From Candidatus Poribacteria bacterium (GTDB taxonomy: Bacteria > Poribacteria > WGA-4E > WGA-3G), in contig JAPPMR010000514.1 of assembly GCA_028818995.1 (NCBI GenBank), positions 1 to 6,107 on the forward strand: 6,107 nucleotides of DNA, written 5' to 3'. The notes under the pieces were generated by a model. The model was given only the letters and a program-made list of their open reading frames with translations, was not told the origin of the DNA and ran no database searches. Position 1 is the first letter of the stretch; every line of letters starts with the position of its first letter. Below, in pieces: positions 1-6,107 of the stretch. A program made the position numbers and the translations under genes.

Positions 1-1442
1 TTCATCGTAATAAATGAATCCCGCTTCTGCTCAACAAGGTCTTGGAAAATCGCAGCGGTTTTTCTATCATTCAAGCGATAGTGGAGTACTTCTGCAAGAC
101 TTTGCAAAGCATCAGTATCTTCAGGGTTTTTGGCAACTGCTTGTTCAAAAGCATCTCGTTCTTTTTTGTGATCCCCAAGTTTCTGATATGTTTTGCCGAT
201 AAACCAATATATCTCTGCATCTTTATTGCGATTTAAACCTACAATTGAGTTGAATGTTTCAAGTGCTTTTTCGTACTCTTCATTAGTATACTGATTTCGT
301 CCAGTACTGATTATCGCCTCAATCACTTTGCTATCTTTGCTTGCAGCTTTTTTGAGAACCTCTGCGGCTTTTTGGTGCATTCCAAGTTTTCGGTAACAAA
401 TTGAGAGGCGTAGGTAACTATAAGGATCAATTTTTGCCCTCTCTGCTTCTGCGCGTGCAATTGCATCAAAGTACAATGCTCCCGCATCACGGTAGTTTTC
501 ATCACCGTAAAGGAAACCTGCGATCATCAGCTCTGCATCATGGTAGCTGCCTTGCTCATCCCCAGCGATAGCCGTTTGTCCACCAAAGTCTCTCATAACC
601 TCATCTGCTGTAATGCCAAAACCTGAGTCTTGTAAAACAACGTTAGATTTTACGATCGGACTTTTTTCTACGCCACGAGGTCGATCGCGTTCACGCCGTG
701 CTTGTTGCCTCGCCAGCGCCCGACCAATCTGTGTGTCTTCAGGGTTTTCGGGTTTAGGAATGGGAGCTTTGAGTTCGGTTAATTCTTCTTTTGCTTTTTC
801 AATGTGCGATTGTGCACCATCAATACGACCATATTTCTTGACAGTATATTGAAGAGTGCGTTTTGCCTCATCATCATCTTTAATCAATTCGCGTTGTATT
901 CGCGCTTTATTAAGGAGGGCTTGTGCCGCTCGGTCACTTTGCGGGTTACGATTTGCGAAACTATCAAAAGCTTCCACAGCTTGTTCAAACTTTTGCCCTT
1001 CTTCAAAACTTTTTGCTAACATCAGGTGAGCATCGTGACTCAATTCCAGATGTGGGAATTGATTAACAATCAGATCAAATTGTGTTTGTGCTGCGTCAAA
1101 ATCCTTTTGACGATAGTAGTGCATTCCGAGACGATAATGCGCCTCTGCAGATTCATCACTTTCAGGAGCTTCAGCGATGATTGCTTCGTAAGCCTTAACA
1201 CCTTGTGCCGGTTGATTCATATTCTCAATGTAGAGTTTACCAATGGCAAGTTGTGCTTTACGGGCATCAGTAGTGCCAGGTTTGGAATCAACGACACTTT
1301 GGTAAACTTCTATTGCCCCACGGTAATCTTTCGCTTCAACTAATTTATCTGCGGTCCCCATTGCGCCGCCAGATAAACAACCGATTTGCACCACTGTTCC
1401 AAGGATAAAAGTAATAAGTAGGCAGTAGTTGATAAATTTCAT
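1..1442 (-). CDS. TPR-repeat lipoprotein-like protein, C-terminus beyond left edge
   Basis: The frame is open for 480 codons from an ATG at 1440-1442 to the left edge with no stop, so the gene is partial at its 3' end. A strong Shine-Dalgarno sequence (AAGGAG, 1449-1454) sits six bases before the ATG. Residues 1-22 form a Lys-containing hydrophobic leader ending in Ile-Gly-Cys (Cys22), which suggests export and possibly lipid attachment, although Gln at the -3 lipobox position is unusual. Residues about 30-225 hold helical TPR-type repeats resembling the BamD/YbgF class (for example AIEVYQSVV, AQTQFDLIV, AVEAFDSFA). A basic, Pro-rich linker follows at about 226-265, rich in Arg at 241-256. 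A second TPR block covers about 296-480. TPR arrays are protein-binding scaffolds, so a role in an envelope assembly complex is inferred; the partner is unknown. It is separated from the upstream gene by 105 bases and may have its own promoter. Confidence 0.85.
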   Translation of the reverse strand, partial: MKFINYCLLITFILGTVVQIGCLSGGAMGTADKLVEAKDYRGAIEVYQSVVDSKPGTTDARKAQLAIGKLYIENMNQPAQGVKAYEAIIAEAPESDESAEAHYRLGMHYYRQKDFDAAQTQFDLIVNQFPHLELSHDAHLMLAKSFEEGQKFEQAVEAFDSFANRNPQSDRAAQALLNKARIQRELIKDDDEAKRTLQYTVKKYGRIDGAQSHIEKAKEELTELKAPIPKPENPEDTQIGRALARQQARRERDRPRGVEKSPIVKSNVVLQDSGFGITADEVMRDFGGQTAIAGDEQGSYHDAELMIAGFLYGDENYRDAGALYFDAIARAEAERAKIDPYSYLRLSICYRKLGMHQKAAEVLKKAASKDSKVIEAIISTGRNQYTNEEYEKALETFNSIVGLNRNKDAEIYWFIGKTYQKLGDHKKERDAFEQAVAKNPEDTDALQSLAEVLHYRLNDRKTAAIFQDLVEQKRDSFITM

Positions 1443-1547
1443 ATTTTTCTCCTTACTAATACGAATGAATAGGACGTTTAAAACTAACTTGCAAAATCAG
1501 ATAAAGGTATTTGGCAATCAGATATAGCCATAAGAGATATTTCTGGA
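1443..1547 (-). promoter_or_regulatory. Intergenic spacer with possible promoter and phased direct repeat
   Basis: This is the only gene-free gap above about 50 bases in the window. Read on the minus strand it holds TTGCAA (1489-1494), a 17-base spacer, and TATTCA (1466-1471), a weak match to a sigma70-type promoter for the TPR gene. Directly upstream of the -35-like box the 9-base word AATCAGATA (plus strand) occurs twice, at 1495-1503 and 1516-1524, exactly 21 bases apart. That spacing and position would suit a transcription factor binding on one face of the helix. No convincing GC-rich hairpin plus T-run was found, so transcription may also read through from the upstream gene. All of this rests on weak sequence matches. 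Confidence 0.25.
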
Positions 1548-2681
1548 CTAATACATCTGTTTCGACTTGCATTGGTCAATTAGGTCTAAAACATCTTGAC
1601 GACTGTAACCCTCTTTTTCAATAAGGTTCTCGCAATCAACTTTATTCTTTTCATCAGGTCCTTTCCCCGCTTCAAGAATAGAGTTTGTTAACCAACTGGT
1701 TCGTACGCCGTTAATACCGGATGTGTAATTTGCCTCGTATTCACCTTTTACAAGACCGACAAGTTGATCAACTTTACTACGAGGATATCCTTCGGGACGT
1801 GGGTATGAAAGCGGTTCAGGTTCGCCTCCTTGAGGAATGAAACGAATCCCGCCTTTGATTTCAATAGTGCCTTCATCACCTTCAAGGATGACCCATTCTT
1901 CAAAACCTACACGTGTGTTTCCGAGAATAGTGATTGTTCCTTCGGCACCGTTGTCAAGTTTTACGTCAGAGTAAGAATTAATCTCAACGAACTTCGGCAC
2001 AAGATTTCCTTCATCGTCTTCAAATTTCATGTCGGTTGTGCCGTAAACTTCAGCGGGTAAGCCGTTAGTCATCCAAAGGAAAATATCTTGTAAATGGCTA
2101 CCTGAGTCGTTCGGTTGCCCACCACCAGAAAATCGAGGATCGCCACGCCATCCGCCAGCACCCCAACGTTGTGCCATGTATACCTCAAACTTTGTTAGGT
2201 TACCGATGAGACCTTCAGCAATGGCGCGTCTGCCCGTGATATAGGTATCTTCGTAATGGCGTTGGTAACCTCCGACGAGGTGTAACCCGCTGCCAATAGC
2301 AATTTTAGTTATGGCAATCGCATCGCCAACGATATTTGCCATTGGTTTTTCAACGATGACATGACAACCTGCGCGCAGGGCATATTTCACATGAATATCA
2401 TGCAAGGAGTGCGGTGAGAAAACCCCTACAATGTCAAGGTCTTCGTGGTTGAGCATCTCAAGATATTCGTGTTCACCAAGATAACGTTTGAGGCTATTGG
2501 GTTTATAATCTTCAACCCGTTCTTTAAGTGCATTTTCTAAAGCGTCCAAACTTCCTTCATGAGCATCTGCAGCAGCGACAACTTGGCAATCGGGACGTGT
2601 TGCAAATCCCATTGTGTTGCCTCGTCCAGCACCGCCAGGTCCAATCACACCAACTCTTAATATATCGTTCTTACTTGCCAT
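1548..2681 (-). CDS. Gfo/Idh/MocA-family NAD(P)-dependent oxidoreductase
   Basis: This complete 377-residue protein is of usual length for the family. The N-terminal Rossmann fold shows a GxGxxG-type dinucleotide loop (GPGGAG, residues 14-19). The family EKP motif is at 111-113, where the Lys normally takes part in catalysis. A central segment, DSGSHLQD (192-199), matches the D-x-G-x-H-x-x-D signature in which the His and Asp usually contact the sugar substrate. The remaining part (about 130-340) is the mixed alpha/beta substrate and oligomerisation domain. No signal peptide is visible, so the enzyme should be cytoplasmic. Family members oxidise or reduce sugars, inositols and related polyols; the actual substrate cannot be told from sequence. 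The ATG start is supported by GGAG at 2692-2695, ten bases upstream. It lies 41 bases after the remnant tail of the YgiT-like gene and may be co-transcribed with it and sdh, although a functional link to succinate oxidation is not obvious. Confidence 0.93.
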   Translation of the reverse strand: MASKNDILRVGVIGPGGAGRGNTMGFATRPDCQVVAAADAHEGSLDALENALKERVEDYKPNSLKRYLGEHEYLEMLNHEDLDIVGVFSPHSLHDIHVKYALRAGCHVIVEKPMANIVGDAIAITKIAIGSGLHLVGGYQRHYEDTYITGRRAIAEGLIGNLTKFEVYMAQRWGAGGWRGDPRFSGGGQPNDSGSHLQDIFLWMTNGLPAEVYGTTDMKFEDDEGNLVPKFVEINSYSDVKLDNGAEGTITILGNTRVGFEEWVILEGDEGTIEIKGGIRFIPQGGEPEPLSYPRPEGYPRSKVDQLVGLVKGEYEANYTSGINGVRTSWLTNSILEAGKGPDEKNKVDCENLIEKEGYSRQDVLDLIDQCKSKQMY

Positions 2682-2722
2682 TATTTAATGTCTCCGGGAT
2701 AGGTCAAAAAATTATAGTTATG

Positions 2723-2767
2723 TTAATTTGTATACTCATATACAGGCAACGTGACAGTTCGGACGGG
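2723..2767 (-). other. Remnant coding tail after the premature stop of the YgiT-like gene
   Basis: Immediately after the TAA at 2768-2770, the same frame continues for 14 codons reading PVRTVTLPVYEYTN and then reaches a second TAA at 2723-2725. As recalled from related small YgiT-like proteins, the family commonly ends in a Trp-x-Gln-x-x-Pro stretch followed by a Pro-Val-(Tyr/Phe)-(Asp/Glu) tail, and this segment reads like that tail. One substitution (for example AAA to TAA) would explain the present stop. The tail is therefore probably a once-translated C-terminus, not a gene of its own. Confidence 0.6.
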
Positions 2768-2953
2768 TTATTGCTGATTCCACACAATTTGTTGAAAACG
2801 GTCAACAGTTTTTGGTGAGAAAAATTGTTCTCCAGTTTCAACGTTGACACGGGCAGGTACATATTCAATTAAAAACAACTTTCCATCCATTTCAAGCGTG
2901 TACGTGACCTTCTGATCAATTAGGTTTTCATCACAAGTTGCTTTATTATACAT
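2768..2953 (-). CDS. YgiT-like small protein, probably truncated by a nonsense mutation
   Basis: The open frame encodes 61 residues. Residues 16-45 have the pattern of YgiT-type (MqsA N-terminal-like) proteins: two beta strands, then VPARV at 32-36, an ETGEQFF turn at 39-45, and a helical C-terminus at about 46-59. The family normally binds zinc through two Cys pairs. Here only Cys7 is present, and Asn37 stands where a Cys usually follows the Val-Pro-Ala motif, so zinc binding is doubtful. The start codon is 7 bases after the sdhB stop, with only a weak ribosome site (AGTAGAAA), which points to translational coupling. YgiT-type proteins are often antitoxins paired with an MqsR- or DUF4258-like toxin, but no such partner lies beside it. 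The frame resumes plausibly after the stop, so the gene may be a recent pseudogene or a still-functional shortened form. The family call is from memory of motif style and is moderately sure. Confidence 0.6.
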   Translation of the reverse strand: MYNKATCDENLIDQKVTYTLEMDGKLFLIEYVPARVNVETGEQFFSPKTVDRFQQIVWNQQ

Positions 2954-2960
2954 TTTCTAC

Positions 2961-3707
2961 TTATGCTTTTCCACTAAAAACTCGGAAGAGTTTTTTGATT
3001 GGGTCGTAAAACTGATCAACAACCCGTTCTTTCAGCGGAATAATCGCATTATCCGTAATTGTGATATGTTCAGGACAAACTTTCGTACAGCATTTGGTGA
3101 TGTTACAGTACCCGATACCGTCAGAATCTTTCAATTCTTCCAACCGATTTTCAGTATCAATAGGATGCATCTCTAAAGACGCTGCATAGACGAAAAACCG
3201 AGGTCCAATGAATTCGTCGTGAAGATCATGCTCACGCAAGACGTGGCAGACATCTTGACAGAGAAAACATTCAATACATTTTCGGAACTCTTGGACATGA
3301 TCAATATCCTCTTGTTCCATGCGCCATGTGCCATCTTCTGCATCAGGGGGTCGTGGTGTGAAAGGTTTCATCTTTTTTTTCACTTTAAAGTTCCACGACA
3401 CATCTGTTACGAGGTCTTTTATGATCGGAAATGCACGCATCGGTTCAACGGTGACAGGTTGGTCAAGTGGTAGATCGTTGAGTCGCGTCATGCACATTAA
3501 TTTCGGGTTCCCGTTTACTTCTGCAGAACATGACCCGCATTTGCCAGCCTTGCAGTTCCATCGCACAGCAAGATCGTTTGCCTGATCTGCTTGAATACGA
3601 TGAACAGCATCTAAGACGACCATCCCTTCGGAGACTTCTGTCTCATAATCAACGAATTGTGCTTCGTTTACATCACCGCGCCAGATTCTAAAAGTTGCTT
3701 TAGCCAT
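2961..3707 (-). CDS. sdhB: Succinate dehydrogenase iron-sulfur subunit (Sdh1 type)
   Basis: This 248-residue subunit carries electrons from FAD to the membrane anchor. The N-terminal plant-type ferredoxin domain has Cys52, Cys57, Cys60 and Cys72 for [2Fe-2S]. The C-terminal domain has Cys144, Cys147, Cys150 and Cys211 (followed by Pro) for [4Fe-4S], and Cys154, Cys201 and Cys207 for [3Fe-4S]; the spacing of 201, 207 and 211 equals that of the E. coli protein. All expected ligands are present. Blocks such as RWNCKAGKCGSCSAE and EFRKCIECFLCQ are the same as or very close to those of mycobacterial Sdh1 (Rv0247c, about 248 residues). I chose the ATG at 3705-3707 because GGAAGGA lies seven bases upstream; a TTG two codons earlier (3711-3713) would be almost on top of that site. 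It starts 25 bases after sdhA. The protein is expected on the cytoplasmic face of the membrane. Confidence 0.97.
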   Translation of the reverse strand: MAKATFRIWRGDVNEAQFVDYETEVSEGMVVLDAVHRIQADQANDLAVRWNCKAGKCGSCSAEVNGNPKLMCMTRLNDLPLDQPVTVEPMRAFPIIKDLVTDVSWNFKVKKKMKPFTPRPPDAEDGTWRMEQEDIDHVQEFRKCIECFLCQDVCHVLREHDLHDEFIGPRFFVYAASLEMHPIDTENRLEELKDSDGIGYCNITKCCTKVCPEHITITDNAIIPLKERVVDQFYDPIKKLFRVFSGKA

Positions 3708-3714
3708 TTTCAAG

Positions 3715-3721
3715 TCCTTCC
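3715..3721 (-). promoter_or_regulatory. Ribosome binding site of sdhB, decides the start
   Basis: The minus strand reads GGAAGGA, seven bases before the ATG at 3705-3707. The alternative TTG at 3711-3713 would leave a single base between this site and the start codon, so the ATG is preferred. Confidence 0.75.
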
Positions 3722-3732
3722 AGTGTATCGTG

Positions 3733-5574
3733 TTATCCCATTTCCTCTATAATTTGCTGATACTCTTCAGTCAATTCAGGGACAGGTTCACGCCGAATAG
3801 CCATTGTGCCATCATCCGCTTTTTGGAGAATAGTGTTATATTTTCCTGCTTTTGGTTCTTCCTTTTCTGGAAAATCATCGCGAGAATGTGCCCCGATGCT
3901 TGCTCTGCGTTCAAGTGCTGCAAGCGCAATTGCCTCTGAAATGGTGAGCAGACAGTCAAGGTCAAGTGCAGTATGCCATCCTGCATTATATTCTCGATTG
4001 CCGATAGCATGGACATTGTTCGCTTTTTCACGCAGATTCTGAATTTCTTCCAATGCTTGCGTTAGACTTTCTTGGCTACGCGCAATTCCTACTAATTCCT
4101 GCATCTTCTCCTGCAGTTGTGCTTGAATTTCGTAAGGGTTATCACCATCTTCCGGATTATCAAAAGGTTTGAGAACATGCTGCGCAATTTCATCAATTGC
4201 GCTTTCTTCAAGTGGAACGTTCCCGTTTTCGGTAGCAAATTGTGCAGCGTATTCACCTGCTCGTTTTCCGAAAACAAGTAGGTCAGATAAAGAGTTACCA
4301 CCGAGTCGATTTGCACCGTGTAAGCCCGCTGCACATTCGCCCGCTGCGAAGAGTCCTGGCACACACGTCATTTGGGAATCGGCATCCACACGAATACCGC
4401 CCATAATATAGTGTGTTGTTGGACCAACCTCCATCGGTTCTTCGGTGATATCAATGTCTGCAAGTTCTTTGAATTGGTGATACATGCTTGGTAGTTTTCT
4501 ACGGATATGTTCAGTCGCATTGGGAATTTTCTCTTTAATCCAAGCGATGTCTAAGAACACACCACCGTGTGGACTGCCTCTGCCTTCCTGAACTTCTCGG
4601 ACGATGCAGCGGGCGATATGGTCGCGAGTCAACAATTCTGGGGGTCTACGCGCTTCACGGTCACCTTGTGTATAACGCCACCCTTCTTCGGGGTTGTCTG
4701 CGGTTTGATTTACATAGAGTTCGGGGATATCGTCAAACATGAAGCGATTGCCTTCACTATTTTTGAGGATACCACCTTCACCTCTAACACCTTCGGTAAC
4801 TAAGATACCTCTCACACTGGGGGGCCAAACCATACCAGTAGGATGAAATTGGACAAATTCCATGTCAATCAGTTCTGCACCCGCGTGATATGCAAGAGAA
4901 TGTCCATCGCCAGTATACTCCCAACTATTGCTCGTAATTTTATATGCTTTTCCGACTCCACCCGTTGCCAAGACAACTGCTTTCGCAGAAAATATTTTGA
5001 AACGTCCCTTTTCACGCTCGTAACCGAAAGCACCTGAGACCCTATCACCTGTTTTAAGAAGTGTTGTGATGGTATTCTCCATGTGCACTTCAATGCCTTG
5101 GTGAATACCGTGATCTTGCAAGGCGCGTATCATCTCTAAACCGGTTCGGTCGCCGACATGTGCGAGTCGTGGATATTGGTGTCCTCCAAAGTTTCGTTGT
5201 AAGATGCTACCATCCTGTGTGCGATCAAAGAGTGCGCCCCAGGCTTCAAGTTCACGCACGCGATCAGGAGATTCCTTGGCGTGGAGTTCTGCCATCCGAG
5301 CGTTAGAGAGGTATTGTCCACCCTTCATAGTGTCGGCAAAATGGACTCTCCAACTATCTCTTTCATCTACATTTGCTAATGCGGCAGCGACACCGCCTTC
5401 CGCCATCACAGTGTGTGCTTTTCCAAGCAAAGATTTACAAACCAATCCAACTTTTAGATCGCTTGTTGATGCTTCAATCGCAGCGCGTAACCCCGCGCCT
5501 CCAGCTCCGATTATTAGAACGTCGTAGTCAAAAGTTTCATAAGATGCCAAACTAAATTTCCTCTCTATAAACAT
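3733..5574 (-). CDS. sdhA: Succinate dehydrogenase flavoprotein subunit (Sdh1 type)
   Basis: This 613-residue subunit oxidises succinate to fumarate and passes electrons to SdhB. The FAD-binding GAGGAG is at 23-28, and His54 in KAHTVMAEGG is the expected covalent FAD attachment site. Substrate and catalytic residues by family correspondence are His244 (HPTG), Thr260-Glu261, the proton-transfer Arg317 (TRD), His388 (THYIMGG) and Arg423 (NRLGGNSL). The C-terminal helical domain (about 450-570) ends with HSRDDFPE. The block around 48-60 and QRNFGGHQYPRLAHVGDRTG resemble mycobacterial Sdh1 flavoprotein Rv0248c closely. Together with its neighbours this supports a succinate:quinone reductase acting at the cytoplasmic face of the membrane. 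The given 5' boundary is the longest ATG start; a TTG at 5548-5550 has a much better ribosome site and gives an N-terminus closer in length to the mycobacterial protein, so the true product may be 605 residues. It begins 18 bases after the anchor gene. Confidence 0.96.
   Translation of the reverse strand: MFIERKFSLASYETFDYDVLIIGAGGAGLRAAIEASTSDLKVGLVCKSLLGKAHTVMAEGGVAAALANVDERDSWRVHFADTMKGGQYLSNARMAELHAKESPDRVRELEAWGALFDRTQDGSILQRNFGGHQYPRLAHVGDRTGLEMIRALQDHGIHQGIEVHMENTITTLLKTGDRVSGAFGYEREKGRFKIFSAKAVVLATGGVGKAYKITSNSWEYTGDGHSLAYHAGAELIDMEFVQFHPTGMVWPPSVRGILVTEGVRGEGGILKNSEGNRFMFDDIPELYVNQTADNPEEGWRYTQGDREARRPPELLTRDHIARCIVREVQEGRGSPHGGVFLDIAWIKEKIPNATEHIRRKLPSMYHQFKELADIDITEEPMEVGPTTHYIMGGIRVDADSQMTCVPGLFAAGECAAGLHGANRLGGNSLSDLLVFGKRAGEYAAQFATENGNVPLEESAIDEIAQHVLKPFDNPEDGDNPYEIQAQLQEKMQELVGIARSQESLTQALEEIQNLREKANNVHAIGNREYNAGWHTALDLDCLLTISEAIALAALERRASIGAHSRDDFPEKEEPKAGKYNTILQKADDGTMAIRREPVPELTEEYQQIIEEMG
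5560..5566 (-). promoter_or_regulatory. Possible ribosome binding site for an internal TTG start of sdhA
   Basis: The minus strand reads AGAGAGG, nine bases before a TTG at 5548-5550 that is in frame with sdhA. The annotated ATG at 5572-5574 has only a weak purine stretch (TAAGAA) upstream. Starting at the TTG would put the product's N-terminus about eight residues before the FAD-binding strand, as in mycobacterial Sdh1 flavoproteins. Confidence 0.45.
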
Positions 5575-5592
5575 TTCATTCTTACAACGTAT

Positions 5593-6107
5593 TTAAAATG
5601 TAATCCAGTCTTGACCTATCGCCGGTGCTATAAAACGGACATATACATCGGAAAAACCGACCCAACAGAGACTCATCCATGCCCAGAGCATGTGCCGATG
5701 ATTTAAACAACTGACACAGTTATATGCCCCCCGACGAATGGGTGCTTTGGAGAGCAAATCAATACCACCGCCGACTAAGTGTCGTAAAGAGTGGCATCCA
5801 AGCGTGTAACCCCCTAAAAGGACGACATTACCTGCCAAAATGATAGTGCCTATGCCAATACCGAAAGTCGTTCCACCATTCCCATCGTCGAACCAGAGTG
5901 CTTTCCATACATCGTAAGCGAGGATACCGAGAAAGATGAGCGCGATATAAAGGAAATATCTATGGATATTCTGTATAATCAAGGGAAACGAGTGTTCGCC
6001 CCTATAATTATTGCGAGGCTCTGACACTGTGCAAGAGGGTGGGTCTGCCCAAAACGCTTTGTAATACGCGCCGCGATAGTAGTAGCAGGTAAAGCGAAAT
6101 CCGAGTG
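5593..6107 (-). CDS. sdhC: Succinate dehydrogenase membrane anchor (Sdh1 type), 5' end beyond right edge
   Basis: The frame runs open from the right edge to a TAA at 5593-5595, giving 170 full codons of the C-terminal part; mycobacterial Sdh1 anchors are around 270 residues, so roughly 100 are missing. A GTG at 6025-6027 is not the start: the 26 codons before it encode FRFTCYYYRGAYYKAFW and a PPSC segment, conserved in this family. Counting from that Val codon as 1, membrane segments lie at about 25-46, 55-77 and 112-137. Between and beside them are Cys78, His79, His83 (GCHSLRH), Cys104, Cys107, His110 and His112 (CVSCLNHRH). Mycobacterial Sdh1 anchors hold a membrane-embedded Rieske-type [2Fe-2S] cluster with Cys and His ligands, and these residues are the candidates here. 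The subunit anchors SdhAB and passes electrons to quinone. The classical SdhC/SdhD haem-binding arrangement is not evident. The product is the first visible gene of the sdhC-sdhA-sdhB operon. Confidence 0.9.
   Translation of the reverse strand, partial: LGFRFTCYYYRGAYYKAFWADPPSCTVSEPRNNYRGEHSFPLIIQNIHRYFLYIALIFLGILAYDVWKALWFDDGNGGTTFGIGIGTIILAGNVVLLGGYTLGCHSLRHLVGGGIDLLSKAPIRRGAYNCVSCLNHRHMLWAWMSLCWVGFSDVYVRFIAPAIGQDWITF

Noticed and set aside
613..1019. Two overlapping plus-strand frames
   Set aside because: Both are antisense to the continuous TPR coding frame, which shows clear repeat structure through this stretch.
1026..1343. Plus-strand frame of 105 residues
   Set aside because: It lies wholly antisense to the TPR gene, has a composition typical of a shadow frame and shows no recognisable domain or ribosome site.
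1520..1542. AT-rich inverted or repeated AGATAT elements just after the oxidoreductase stop, considered as a terminator
   Set aside because: The copies are mostly direct repeats, do not form a stable GC-rich stem and are not followed by a T-run on the transcribed strand.
3711..3713. TTG start for sdhB
   Set aside because: It leaves one base between the GGAAGGA ribosome site and the start codon; the ATG two codons later has proper spacing.
5204..5527. Plus-strand frame of 107 residues
   Set aside because: It is antisense to the strongly conserved N-terminal half of sdhA and has no family signature.
5593..6027. A 144-residue anchor protein starting at GTG 6025-6027
   Set aside because: The frame continues upstream to the window edge and the 26 codons before the GTG encode a family-conserved segment (TCYYYRGAYYKAFW), so the GTG is an internal Val codon.

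Overview
The window carries six genes, all on the minus strand, so transcription runs from high to low coordinates. In that order they are: the C-terminal part of a succinate dehydrogenase membrane anchor (cut by the right edge), the SDH flavoprotein, the SDH iron-sulfur protein, a small YgiT-like protein with a premature stop, a Gfo/Idh/MocA-family oxidoreductase, and a large TPR lipoprotein (cut by the left edge). No tRNA, rRNA, CRISPR array, insertion sequence or other mobile element was seen, and the plus-strand reading frames are shadows.

Right part (about 2960-6107): anchor, flavoprotein and iron-sulfur subunits lie 18 and 25 bases apart and form an operon. Sequence character and gene order match the Sdh1 class of complex II known from mycobacteria, which has one membrane subunit, rather than the E. 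coli SdhCDAB layout. The anchor has Cys and His residues next to its membrane segments that could hold the membrane-embedded Rieske-type [2Fe-2S] cluster reported for mycobacterial Sdh1. Electrons from succinate would pass through FAD, then the [2Fe-2S], [4Fe-4S] and [3Fe-4S] clusters of SdhB, then the anchor to quinone.

Middle (about 1548-2953): a 61-residue YgiT-like gene starts 7 bases after sdhB. Its reading frame stops at a TAA, but the 14 codons after that stop still read as a plausible C-terminal tail, so this looks like a nonsense-truncated gene. A 377-residue NAD(P)-dependent Gfo/Idh/MocA oxidoreductase follows. Gaps are short enough that both could be co-transcribed with sdh.

Left part (1-1442): after a 105-base spacer with a possible promoter and a phased direct repeat comes a TPR protein with an N-terminal membrane or lipoprotein signal. 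It is open for 480 codons up to the left edge.

The organism is a bacterium of moderate-to-low GC, probably respiring aerobically. An Sdh1-type complex together with a Gfo/Idh protein of this style and TPR lipoproteins would fit an uncultured lineage such as Candidatus Poribacteria. That is an impression from protein style, not a demonstrated assignment.
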